Shown in pieces: positions 38,353 to 47,077 of a stretch of DNA of 64,000 nucleotides. A model generated the notes under the pieces. It saw only the letters and a list, made by a program, of their open reading frames with translations. It did no database searches and was not told where the DNA came from. The stretch covers positions 1,364,001 through 1,428,000 of the forward strand of contig NZ_CP035913.1 of assembly GCF_004209755.1 (NCBI RefSeq), read 5' to 3'. This stretch comes from Pseudoduganella lutea (GTDB lineage: Bacteria > Pseudomonadota > Gammaproteobacteria > Burkholderiales > Burkholderiaceae_D). Each line of letters begins with the position of its first letter. Within the stretch, counting starts at the first letter, position 1. The translations under genes were made by a program, and so were the position numbers.

Positions 38353-40506
38353 TCAGTGGTGTCCGGCGGCGTACGGGAACTTGATCGCCTTGTACTGCTC
38401 CAGCGTGCGTCCGGGCTTCTTTGCACCCGGCGGCAGCGGCAAGCCGGACACGGACTGGAAGTACGCCACCGACGCGTCGCGCCACCAGCGCGCCTCCTTC
38501 ACCTGCGTGTCCAGCCGCTGGGCCACCTCGTCGTAACGGCGCTCGTCCACGAGCGGTTTCAGCTTTTCCCAGCGGGCGCGCAAGCTTTCCGCCTCGGCCA
38601 CGCCGCGGTCGTAGCGGGCCACGAGCTCGGTCCACAGCGTGCGCCCGGATGGCATCGCGTAATCCCACGGCAGGTGGTGGAACCACAGCAGCAGCTCGTC
38701 CGGCGTGGTGCGCGGATCGGCCCACCGTTTCGCCACGCCCGGCGCATACTGCGCCAGCGCATTGCTGCCGGTTGCCGTGCGGTCGAAGCCGATGCCCTTC
38801 TTGTCGGCCTTGTGATAGTAGGTGGGGTTCCAGTCCGGGCGGCCGAGATTGTCCACCCAAGGACCGGGGCCGTGATGGTGGCCCGTGTCCATCAGGTGGT
38901 GCAGGCCGAGCGGCGTCATGTAGTCGACGACGGCTTCGCGCGAGCGCATCATCATGTCGACGATCTGCGTGACGGCCTGCGGTTCGCGGGAAAACGTCTG
39001 CGTCGCCCATTCGCGGGCGAAGGCGCGCGAGTCGCCCTGCGGGTCCCACGCGAAGCGGCCGTAGGCATACCAGTTGGCCTGGTCGAAGTGCGAACCGCTC
39101 CACGTGCGCGAGCTGCCGATGTTGGCCACGCCGGCCATGCCGGTCAAACGCTGGCCATGCTCGGTGTCCTCGAGCACCTGCGCGACGGTGAGACCGTTCG
39201 GCCGCTGCATCGTGTCGGCCTTCAGCACTTCCTCGAACAGGGGGCCGAGATAGGCCATGTGCATGGCGAAGCCCAGGTATTCCTTGGTGATCTGGAATTC
39301 CATCATCAGCGGCGTGCGCGGCATGGCGCCGAACAGCGGGTGGAACGGTTCGCGCGGCTGGAAGTCGATCGCGCCATTCTTCACCTGCACCATCACGTTC
39401 GGGGCGAACTTGCCATCCAGCGGCTTGAATTCATCGTAGGCCTGCTTGGCGCGGTCGTCCGGCTTCTCGGCCGCGTACACGAAAGCGCGCCACATCACGA
39501 TGCCCTTGTGCGGCGCCAGCGCGGCGGCCAGCATGTTGGCGCCATCGGCGTGGGTGCGATGGTAGTCCTGCGGGCCGGGCTGGCCTTCCGAGTTGGCCTT
39601 CACGAGGAAGCCGCCGAAGTCGGGAATGGCGCGGTAGATCTCGTCCGCCTTGGCGCGCCACCATGCCGCCACCTCGGGCGCCAGCGGGTCGGCCGTCGTC
39701 GTTTCCTTCAATTCCAGCGGCGTGGACCAGCGTGCCGACAGGTAGACCTTGATGCCGTAGGGGCGCAGCACGTCGGCCAGCGCGGCCACCTTGGCGATCC
39801 ATGGCGCCGTGAGGATCTCGGCCTTGGAATTGACGTTGTTCAGCACCGTGCCGTTGATGCCCAGCGAAGCGTTGGCGCGCGCGTAGTCGACATACTGGCG
39901 CTCGCGGATATCCGGCAACTCCCACCAGTTCCAGATCGACTGGCCCGAGTAGCCGCGCTCCACCGTGCGGTCGAGGTTGTCCCAGTGGTTCAGCACGCGC
40001 AATTGCAGCTTCGGCGCCGAGCGCTCGTCCAGCGCGGCGAGCCCCTTGCCGGTATCGAGCGCGCGCAGCAGCCCGAAGGCACCGTACAGCAGGCCGATGT
40101 CGTCATTGGCGGCGATCACCGTCACGCGCTTGCCATTCACGGAGGCGCTCTTGAGCAGGTAGCCCTCGCGGCCCAGGTCCGCCAGGCCGTCCGCACTGAA
40201 CCCTTGCGGCAGTGCGCCGGCTTTCGCCAGCACGATGGCACCGCTGGCGACCGTCGTGGCGACAGCCGGTGCCTTGCCCGTCATGCCCTGCAGGCCGCGG
40301 CGCAGTTCGTCGATGGCTGCCCGTACCGTCGGCGAGGCCTTGCCGGCATAGCTGATCGTCTGCGCCTGCTGTTGCGCCTGGCCAGTCTGCTGCAGGGGAC
40401 GGTACCGCAACCAGAGCTGGTAACCATCTTCTTCCACGGCGTGCGCTGGCGCCAGCACGACGACCAGCGACACGACTGCCGCCAAGGCTCCTTTTAGAAC
40501 TCGCAA
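38353..40506 (-). CDS. aguA: Alpha-glucuronidase, GH67
   Basis: A 717-residue glycoside hydrolase that removes 4-O-methyl-glucuronic acid from the non-reducing end of aldouronic acids released by GH10 xylanase. Family features include LRVLNHWDNLDRTVERGYSG, SIWNWWELPD and the acid/base region GFLVKANSEGQPGP. There is an N-terminal signal peptide (VLKGALAAVVSLVVVLAPAHA), so it is periplasmic. The start is TTG 40506, with GGAG seven bases upstream; no ATG fits. It is divergent from the GH10 gene, sharing a promoter region with two xyl-box-like sites. Confidence 0.94.
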   Translation of the reverse strand: MRVLKGALAAVVSLVVVLAPAHAVEEDGYQLWLRYRPLQQTGQAQQQAQTISYAGKASPTVRAAIDELRRGLQGMTGKAPAVATTVASGAIVLAKAGALPQGFSADGLADLGREGYLLKSASVNGKRVTVIAANDDIGLLYGAFGLLRALDTGKGLAALDERSAPKLQLRVLNHWDNLDRTVERGYSGQSIWNWWELPDIRERQYVDYARANASLGINGTVLNNVNSKAEILTAPWIAKVAALADVLRPYGIKVYLSARWSTPLELKETTTADPLAPEVAAWWRAKADEIYRAIPDFGGFLVKANSEGQPGPQDYHRTHADGANMLAAALAPHKGIVMWRAFVYAAEKPDDRAKQAYDEFKPLDGKFAPNVMVQVKNGAIDFQPREPFHPLFGAMPRTPLMMEFQITKEYLGFAMHMAYLGPLFEEVLKADTMQRPNGLTVAQVLEDTEHGQRLTGMAGVANIGSSRTWSGSHFDQANWYAYGRFAWDPQGDSRAFAREWATQTFSREPQAVTQIVDMMMRSREAVVDYMTPLGLHHLMDTGHHHGPGPWVDNLGRPDWNPTYYHKADKKGIGFDRTATGSNALAQYAPGVAKRWADPRTTPDELLLWFHHLPWDYAMPSGRTLWTELVARYDRGVAEAESLRARWEKLKPLVDERRYDEVAQRLDTQVKEARWWRDASVAYFQSVSGLPLPPGAKKPGRTLEQYKAIKFPYAAGHH

Positions 40507-40525
40507 ATTCGTCTCCGTTGTTTTT

Positions 40526-40568
40526 TGGTAGCGCAACCGTTTGCACCATTTCCGATGTTAGCGTAACC
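40526..40568. promoter_or_regulatory. Two xyl-box-like operators in the aguA/xylanase divergent promoter
   Basis: TGGTAGCGCAACCG at 40526-40539 shares 11 of 14 bases with the xyl-box TGGTAGCGCTAACA. A second element TGTTAGCGTAACC at 40556-40568 is a one-base-shorter variant in the opposite sense. Both lie in the 115 bases between the divergent start codons. Confidence 0.6.
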
Positions 40569-40621
40569 TTCTATCGCACGCCACAAATAAAACCCGGCCA
40601 ACGAGCCGACATGGAGACAAG

Positions 40622-41740
40622 ATGACCACGACCCGCCGCGACATGCTGCGCCTGCTGGCCGGCACGGCCTGCGCCGCCACCCTGCCCCCGCTGTTCGCCG
40701 CCGCCCAGGAGCCATTGAAGGCGATCGCCGCCGCCAAGGGCCTGCGCTTCGGCAACGCGCTCGGCTACAAGTACTTCAAGGATCCGGCGCACCGCGCGCT
40801 GATGGCGCGCGAATGTGCCGTCATCGTGGCCGAGAACGAAACCAAGTGGCCGGCGCTCGAACCGAAACGCGGCCAGCACAACTTCGCCCCCGCCGACGAG
40901 ATGTTCGCATGGGCGCGCAAGGAAGGCATGCAGGTGCGCGGCCACACGCTCGTCTGGCAGCCGGCCAAGTGGCTGCCGGCATGGGTCAATGCCCACGACT
41001 TCGGCCAGGGTTCGCGCGAAGCGGAACGGCTGCTGCGCGAGCACATCACGACCGTCTGCAAGCACTACGGCACCGGCATCTACAGCTGGGACGTGGTCAA
41101 CGAAGCGGTCGACCCGGCGACCGGCGACATGCGCAAGAACGTCTTCACGGAGCGGATGGGCGCGACCGAACAGATCGACTTCGCGTTCCGCGTGGCGCGC
41201 GAGCAGGCCCCCCACGCACAGCTGGTCTACAACGACTACATGCGCGAGGATGCGGGCAGCGCGAAACACCGGGCCGGCGTGCTGAAGATGCTGGCCGAAC
41301 TGAAGAAGCGCGGCACGCCCGTGCAGGCGCTGGGCATCCAGAGCCACATCGGTTCGTGGGACGATGAAAAGCAGAAGACCGACCCCGTGCGCGACTGGCG
41401 CGCTTTCCTCGACGAAGTCACGGGCATGGGCTACGACCTGTTGATCACGGAGTTCGACGTCAACGACCGCATGTTGCCGGCCGACTTCCCGATGCGCGAT
41501 GCCGGCGTGGCCGCGATGGCCAGGGATTACCTCGACGTTACCTTGTCCTACCCGCAGCTGAAGGATTTCCTGCTGTGGGGACTGTCCGACAACGTGAGCT
41601 GGCTGCAGACCTGGGACGAGGCCCCGCGCAAGGACAAGCTGCCGCAGCGCCCCTGCCCTTACGATGCCCAGCTGCGCGCCAAGCCGCTGCGCGACGCCCT
41701 CGCCGCCTCGCTGCGCGCCATGCCGCAACGCAAGGCGTAG
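40622..41740 (+). CDS. Endo-1,4-beta-xylanase, GH10
   Basis: A 372-residue endoxylanase. The N-terminus TTTRRDMLRLLAGTACAATL is a twin-arginine signal. The (beta/alpha)8 barrel has the acid/base Glu161 in WDVVNEAVD and the nucleophile Glu277 in LLITEFDVND. Other GH10 marks are GHTLVWQPAKWLP and WGLSDNVSWL. No carbohydrate-binding module is attached, so it probably acts on soluble or short xylan in the periplasm. It is divergent from aguA, whose substrate it produces. AGACAAG precedes the ATG. Confidence 0.96.
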   Translation: MTTTRRDMLRLLAGTACAATLPPLFAAAQEPLKAIAAAKGLRFGNALGYKYFKDPAHRALMARECAVIVAENETKWPALEPKRGQHNFAPADEMFAWARKEGMQVRGHTLVWQPAKWLPAWVNAHDFGQGSREAERLLREHITTVCKHYGTGIYSWDVVNEAVDPATGDMRKNVFTERMGATEQIDFAFRVAREQAPHAQLVYNDYMREDAGSAKHRAGVLKMLAELKKRGTPVQALGIQSHIGSWDDEKQKTDPVRDWRAFLDEVTGMGYDLLITEFDVNDRMLPADFPMRDAGVAAMARDYLDVTLSYPQLKDFLLWGLSDNVSWLQTWDEAPRKDKLPQRPCPYDAQLRAKPLRDALAASLRAMPQRKA

Positions 41741-41764
41741 GCCCTCAGCCTTTCCCAGCAAACA

Positions 41765-41818
41765 AACTGGGGACAGACCCTGGTTTCCGGGAAATTTCGC
41801 GGCAGGTGTCCCCGCCGC
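41765..41818. repeat. GGGGACAGACCC-type intergenic repeat
   Basis: TGGGGACAGACCCTGG is followed by a CCGGGAAATTTC segment and GCAGGTGTCCCC. The outer GGGGACA and TGTCCCC are inverted. It is a REP-like element of the kind scattered in Massilia-type genomes, here downstream of the xylanase gene. Confidence 0.6.
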
Positions 41819-41858
41819 TTGCTGGCTCCACGTCAGTTGTCGGTAGTTAGTTGCCTAT

Positions 41859-41884
41859 AAACAGGGGTACGTCCCCTGTTTTTC
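41859..41884 (+). terminator. Terminator downstream of the GH10 gene
   Basis: Perfect nine-pair stem AAACAGGGG / CCCCTGTTT around TACGT, running into further T residues. It lies about 120 bases past the stop, after a REP-like element. Confidence 0.75.
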
Positions 41885-41981
41885 TGGCTGGCAAGGTCTC
41901 GCGCCCGGCACCGGGACACGGGCACGGCCGGTCCGACATGTGCGGTTATAGTGGCGATCCCTTGCAACCGGAGCCCTCATC

Positions 41982-42560
41982 ATGTCCCGCCGCCGTCTCC
42001 TCGTCACATCGCTTTTCCTGTTGCTGTCCGCGCTGGCAGCCTTCTGGTACTTTTCCCCTTACCTGACGCTGCATGCGATGCGCAACGCCGCGCAGGCGCA
42101 CGATGCGGCGGCACTGGCTAAGCACGTCGATTTTCCCCGCGTGCGGGAAAGCCTGAAGGGGCAGGTGCGTGCGATGACGGAGCGCCGCGCGCGGGAAGCG
42201 GCCGGCGATAGCGGCCTGGCCGATGTCGGTGCCGCCTTCGGCGCGATGCTGGGCAACCTCGTCGGGGGCGGCCTGGTCGACGTGATGGTCACGCCCGAGC
42301 GGCTGGCCGACGCCATGCGTACCGGTGAAATGAACGATGCCGGGGACGGGGAACCCGATACCCGGCACGAGAAAAAGCGGGAAGGCAAGCACGAAGAACG
42401 GCCCGAGGAAAAACGGTGGACGTCCGAGCGCCGCGGCATGAACGTCTTCGTTGCCAGGGCCCTCGCCCCCGACGGCCAGCCGGGCATCGCATTCGTCCTC
42501 GAACGCGAAGGATTCGCGACCTGGAAGCTTGTGGGGGTCGAACTGCCACGGCTGCGCTGA
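41982..42560 (+). CDS. DUF2939 family membrane-anchored protein
   Basis: A 192-residue protein with one N-terminal helix (LLVTSLFLLLSALAAFWYF) and a periplasmic DUF2939 domain: SPYLTLHAMRNAAQAHDAAALAKHVDFPRVRESLK. A charged Lys/Glu/Arg insertion (residues about 120-145) interrupts the domain before the C-terminal strand region (FVLEREGFATWKLVGVELP). Its function is unknown. It seems unrelated to xylan use, sitting as an insertion in the locus, convergent with the GH115 gene. Confidence 0.82.
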   Translation: MSRRRLLVTSLFLLLSALAAFWYFSPYLTLHAMRNAAQAHDAAALAKHVDFPRVRESLKGQVRAMTERRAREAAGDSGLADVGAAFGAMLGNLVGGGLVDVMVTPERLADAMRTGEMNDAGDGEPDTRHEKKREGKHEERPEEKRWTSERRGMNVFVARALAPDGQPGIAFVLEREGFATWKLVGVELPRLR

Positions 42561-42614
42561 TGCGTGCCGGTGCCGGATACCTCCGTGGTATCCGGCACGG
42601 CGTACGGCCATTCC

Positions 42615-45476
42615 TTACTTCACCCGCGGGCTTTCCGGCGGCCCCAGATAACTGGCCTTCATCCCGCCCGTATCGACGACCACCTTCTGAAGCACCACGG
42701 CCGGATCGAGCGCCCAGATCTTCAGCACGTGCGCCCCTGGCTTGCCGACCGCATGGCGCGTGGTGAACACGGCGGCACCATCGCCAACGATCTTTTCCCA
42801 GTGTTTTTCCGACGCATCGGCATGCAGGTTGACGACCTGCGGGGGCTCGCCATCGAACGCCACCGCGAAGTGCAGGCCCTGCCCTGGCTGGAATTTCAAC
42901 GTCGGGGCCACGGTGACATGTACCTTCACGTTGCCGCTGCTGAACAGGTGCATGTCGTACTCGAGCCGCATGCCGTCGCCCGGCGCCAGGGCCGGCGCAT
43001 CGACCGGCAAGGTTGTCATGCCCGACAGCGTGCGGCCATGGCCGGGCACGTTCAGCCACTCGCGGCCTGGCGCTGCGACCGCCCGGGCATAGTGCTCGGC
43101 CTCGATCGACACCACGCCGTGGGCTTCAACGAACCCTCGCGCCGGCTGCTCACCGGTCGGCTTGTGAACCAGCACCTCGATCCTGGCCTCCCCGTTCGGG
43201 CCGGTGACGAACAACGTGGCGGCCGTGACGCCGGCCGGCACCTGGTCCCAGCGGGCATCCACGGCGATGCGCTGCACCTTGTCCACCGTGCCGGACGGTT
43301 TATCCAGCACGATCCACGGCGCGCTGGCACGCACCGCATACCGGAACGGCGTGCCGCCCCGGTTGAACAGTTCCACCGTGCGCGGCTTGCGCTCGAACGC
43401 ATCGAGCGCGGGAAGCTTCAGGCCCTGCGCATCCGGCCATGCCCCTTCGCTGCCCTCGATGGCGATGCCCAGCTCACCGGCCTTCGACACCTGCACTTCG
43501 CTCACGGCCGGCATCACGTTGCGCGGCGGCTGCTGCCAGTACGTGTAGCCCAGGTGCGTCTGCGCCATCATGTGGTTCCACTTGCCGCCATTGATCGCAT
43601 GGTAGCGGCGCGTCAGCGCGGCATCGTCGGCGAACAGCGCGCGGGCACGGCCGGCCATGTCGTTGGCGGCGGCCCTGCCCTGCTTCGCGTACAGCCGGTT
43701 CAGGCCCGCCGTTGCATACAGCTCATTGACGACGGCGCCAGCCTTCACCGGATGCAGCACCAGCTGGTAGAACGCATCGCGGCGCTCCTTCGGCAGGCTG
43801 GCGAAGATCTTCTCCGCGCGTGCCTCGAGCTCGCGGTACTCGGCCACGATGCGCGCCGATTCGCCATAGTTCACAAAACTGTACGTGTCCGGTTCCAGCA
43901 TTTCCGGGCGGCGGCGGCCGTTGTACTGCGCGTACTTCGCGACGATGTCGGCAATGTCCGCCGCATGCAGGGCGCCGAACTCGCGCGTTGCCCACAGCCG
44001 CTGGTATTCCTGCAAGTGGTCGGCCGGCCACGCGGCGGGGTTCCATGCATAGGCCAGGAAGAATTCCATCGGCACTTCCATTGGCTTCAGGTCGCCCACG
44101 TTGACGATCCACATGCGCGTGGCCTCGTGCTTCCACGCCAGGTGCATCTGCTCCCACACCTTCGGCAGCGGGGTCACGTTCAGCCACTTGTAGTTGCGCG
44201 GGCCACCCACGTAATCGAAGTGGTAATAGACGCCCGCGCCGCCGGCGCGCTGGCGCTCTTCCCTCGTGGGCAGGCGGCGGATATTGCCCCAGTTGTCGTC
44301 GCACCACAGCAGCAGCACGTCGTCCGGCACGCGCATGCCCTGCTCGTAGTAATCCTGCACTTCCTTGTACAGCGCCCATGCCTGGGGCACTTTCGTGACA
44401 TCCGCATCCAGTTCCCCGGCGATCGTCTTGCGCTGGTCGCCGACGATCCGTTCGAGCAGCGCCACGTTGGCATCGCGCGACATCGGCTCGTCGCCATCGC
44501 CGCGCATGCCGAGCGTGATGACTTTCTCGTAGTCGCGCGTCTTCTTCAGGCCATCGCGCCAGAACGCCTTGAGTACGGCTTCATTGCGGCTGTAGTCCCA
44601 CGGGCCCTTCCCGTAGCGCGACCATTCCTTGTGCGCACGCATCATCGGTTCATGGTGCGACGTGCCCATCACGATGCCGTATTCGTCGGCCAGGCGGCCG
44701 TTTTCGGGATCGTCGTCGAAGAATGCCGCATCCCACATCGCCGGCCACAGGTAGTTGCCGCGCAAGCGCAGGATCAGTTCGAACACGCCCTTGTAGAACT
44801 TGCTGTTGTAGCCGCCGTAGCGCTCCTTCGCCCACCCGGTCAGCGCCGGCGCCTCGTCGTTCAGGAAGATGCCGCGGTATTGCACCACGGGCGCATCGTG
44901 CAGCGCCGTGCCGGCCTGCGCGTACAGCGCCTTGCGTTTCACCGGCGGCACGTCGGCCCACCAGTACCACGGCGACACGCCGATCTGCTCGGACACTTCA
45001 TAGATGCCGTAGATCGTGCCGCGCTTGTCGCTGCCGGCAATCACCAGCGCGCGCTGCACGCCCGGCATCGGGTTGCGCACGGTGCGCACGAGGTAGCCTT
45101 CCCACTTGCCGCGGATCGGTGCCACGTCGAGCATGCCGCTGTTCGCCAGGCCGTCGATCAATGCGCTCTTGCCGAGCGTACCGACGATGACGATGTCGAT
45201 GCCGAGCGCCGCGTCCGGGCGTGACACCGTGCGCAACGCCGGCTTCACGCCACCGACACGGGCGATATCGGCCTGCAGGTCGCCGGCCGCGCGCAGCACA
45301 CCCGCATGGTCGCCGGCATCGATGAAGATCGGCGCAGCCCTGCCCCGGGCCAGCAGCTCGACGGCGTTCAGCGAGTCGCGCTCGAAGGCGATGAAGGGCT
45401 TCTGGCCCAGCGCATGCGCGGCACCGGCCAGCTGGAGCAGCACCGCCAGCAGGATCAAGCGAAAGGCGTTCATCAT
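42615..45476 (-). CDS. Xylan alpha-1,2-glucuronidase, GH115
   Basis: A 953-residue exported hydrolase with a signal peptide (residues 1-22). GH115 enzymes remove (methyl)glucuronic acid from internal as well as terminal xylose units of polymeric xylan, which complements GH67. Recognisable blocks are RGTIYGIYEVSEQIGVSPWYWWADV, GIFLNDEAPALTGW, GNYLWPAMWDAAFF and LLLWCDDNWGNIRRLP. The C-terminal 200 residues include a beta-sandwich module. The start overlaps the GH43 stop (ATGATGA); the second ATG (45473) is equally possible. It is the last gene of the SGNH-GH43-GH115 operon. Confidence 0.93.
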   Translation of the reverse strand: MMNAFRLILLAVLLQLAGAAHALGQKPFIAFERDSLNAVELLARGRAAPIFIDAGDHAGVLRAAGDLQADIARVGGVKPALRTVSRPDAALGIDIVIVGTLGKSALIDGLANSGMLDVAPIRGKWEGYLVRTVRNPMPGVQRALVIAGSDKRGTIYGIYEVSEQIGVSPWYWWADVPPVKRKALYAQAGTALHDAPVVQYRGIFLNDEAPALTGWAKERYGGYNSKFYKGVFELILRLRGNYLWPAMWDAAFFDDDPENGRLADEYGIVMGTSHHEPMMRAHKEWSRYGKGPWDYSRNEAVLKAFWRDGLKKTRDYEKVITLGMRGDGDEPMSRDANVALLERIVGDQRKTIAGELDADVTKVPQAWALYKEVQDYYEQGMRVPDDVLLLWCDDNWGNIRRLPTREERQRAGGAGVYYHFDYVGGPRNYKWLNVTPLPKVWEQMHLAWKHEATRMWIVNVGDLKPMEVPMEFFLAYAWNPAAWPADHLQEYQRLWATREFGALHAADIADIVAKYAQYNGRRRPEMLEPDTYSFVNYGESARIVAEYRELEARAEKIFASLPKERRDAFYQLVLHPVKAGAVVNELYATAGLNRLYAKQGRAAANDMAGRARALFADDAALTRRYHAINGGKWNHMMAQTHLGYTYWQQPPRNVMPAVSEVQVSKAGELGIAIEGSEGAWPDAQGLKLPALDAFERKPRTVELFNRGGTPFRYAVRASAPWIVLDKPSGTVDKVQRIAVDARWDQVPAGVTAATLFVTGPNGEARIEVLVHKPTGEQPARGFVEAHGVVSIEAEHYARAVAAPGREWLNVPGHGRTLSGMTTLPVDAPALAPGDGMRLEYDMHLFSSGNVKVHVTVAPTLKFQPGQGLHFAVAFDGEPPQVVNLHADASEKHWEKIVGDGAAVFTTRHAVGKPGAHVLKIWALDPAVVLQKVVVDTGGMKASYLGPPESPRVK

Positions 45477-47077
45477 TCCCCCAGCGCTTCGTAGTCGAAC
45501 CAGTCGACGTCGGCTTGCGCACCGGTCGCGAACACGCCGGCGAACACGCCGGTGAAACCGCCCGCGTCTTCCGACGACAGCGCGGCCGTCGGCGCGGCAC
45601 CCAGCAGCACGGGCGCCTTGCCATCCTGTGCGTAGCTGAATTGATAGCGGTCGGGCCAGGCGCGCACCTGCAAGTCCACGGGCCCCGGCCGCAAGGCGGC
45701 GGAGGCGACGACTTTCGTTTCACCTTTCACGCGCGTGACGAGCTCGACACGGCGCGCAGCCTTGCTGCCGGCGACCCGCAACTGATAGTGGTTGGCTTCG
45801 TTCTGCCGCAGCGCCAGGCCCGCATACTGCCCCGGGCCATCCGGCGCGAAGTCGATGCGCGCCGCAATGCGGGCATCGAGGTGCTGCTGGCGGCGCGCCA
45901 CGAAGGCCGGCGTAGCGATGTCGTCGAGCGTTGCCTTGCTGCCGTTCAGGCGCAGGAAGCCGAGCCGCGCCGACAGCGAATACAGGCCGGTGGACGGCCC
46001 GCGCACGAACGTCCAGTGCAGGTCCAGCTTCGGCTGGTCGAAGTGCGTGCGCACCGGTTCTTTCGGCCAGGGCGCCGCGGTTGGCAGCCCGGCCGCGCTC
46101 ATTTCCAGCGCCAGCGGTTTGCCGCCGTTGACGACGGGCCAGCCATCCTGCCATGTCACCGGCGCCAGCAGCGTTTCGCGGCCCAGGTGGTGCTTGCGCT
46201 CATTTGGCCCACCTTGGGGCCGCACGCCGAGCAGCACCATCCACCACTTGCCGTCTTCAGCCTGCACCAGGTCGCCGTGGCCGGTGGCCTGCAGCGGCAG
46301 TGCCGGGTGGTTGCGATGCGACAGGATCGGGTTGCCCTTGTGCGCCTCGAACGGCCCGGAGGGCGACTTCGCGCGCGCCACGGTGATCATGTGGTCATAG
46401 GACGTGCCACCTTCGGCGATCATCAGGTAATACCAGCCATCCACCTTGTACAGGTGCGGCCCCTCCGGCCAGACGCCACCGGTGCCGTTCCAGATCCGCT
46501 TCGGTTCCTCCAGCAGCTTGCCGGTCTTCACGTCGATGCGGGCCTGCACGATGCCGCCCTTCTCGCCGCCGTCGTGCCGCGTGTAGTACACGGTGCCGTC
46601 GTCGTCGAAGAACAGCGAAGGGTCGATCCATGGCGTCTTTTCCTTCAGCCATACGGGTTCCGACCATTCCCCGGCGGGGTCCTTCGTGTGGACGATGAAA
46701 TTGCCGCCCGTTTCCACGTTCGTCGTGATCATGTAGAAGGTGCCGCCTTCGCAGCGCAGCGTGGGCGCATAGATGCCGCGCGATGCGCGCTGGCCTTTCA
46801 GCGGCAGCTGCGATTCTCGCGTCAGCGCATGGCCGATCAGCTTCCAGTTCACCAGGTCGCGGCTGTGGAAGATCGGCACACCCGGGAAGTATTCAAAAGT
46901 GCTGTTGGCCAGGTAGTAATCCTTGCCGACGCGGCAGATGCTGGGGTCCGGATGGAAGCCCTTGATGACGGGATTGCGGTAGGTTCCGGTATCGGCCGCG
47001 GCCACGATCGCCGGCATTGCCGTTGCCGCCGTCAGCACGGCTGCAAGCAGGGTCGACGGCAGCAGGGCGGCCCTCAT
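45473..47077 (-). CDS. Beta-xylosidase/arabinofuranosidase, GH43
   Basis: A 534-residue exported enzyme. After a signal peptide (1-28) the five-bladed propeller begins. Its three catalytic acids are Asp44 (FHPDPSIC, base), Asp152 (WIDPSLFF, pKa modulator) and Glu205 (WPEGPHLY, acid). A C-terminal beta-sandwich typical of GH43 xylosidases follows from about residue 330. It should cut xylo-oligosaccharides or arabinose side chains in the periplasm. ATG 47077 overlaps the SGNH stop by four bases; the frame upstream of it is a shadow of the SGNH gene. Confidence 0.93.
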   Translation of the reverse strand: MRAALLPSTLLAAVLTAATAMPAIVAAADTGTYRNPVIKGFHPDPSICRVGKDYYLANSTFEYFPGVPIFHSRDLVNWKLIGHALTRESQLPLKGQRASRGIYAPTLRCEGGTFYMITTNVETGGNFIVHTKDPAGEWSEPVWLKEKTPWIDPSLFFDDDGTVYYTRHDGGEKGGIVQARIDVKTGKLLEEPKRIWNGTGGVWPEGPHLYKVDGWYYLMIAEGGTSYDHMITVARAKSPSGPFEAHKGNPILSHRNHPALPLQATGHGDLVQAEDGKWWMVLLGVRPQGGPNERKHHLGRETLLAPVTWQDGWPVVNGGKPLALEMSAAGLPTAAPWPKEPVRTHFDQPKLDLHWTFVRGPSTGLYSLSARLGFLRLNGSKATLDDIATPAFVARRQQHLDARIAARIDFAPDGPGQYAGLALRQNEANHYQLRVAGSKAARRVELVTRVKGETKVVASAALRPGPVDLQVRAWPDRYQFSYAQDGKAPVLLGAAPTAALSSEDAGGFTGVFAGVFATGAQADVDWFDYEALGE

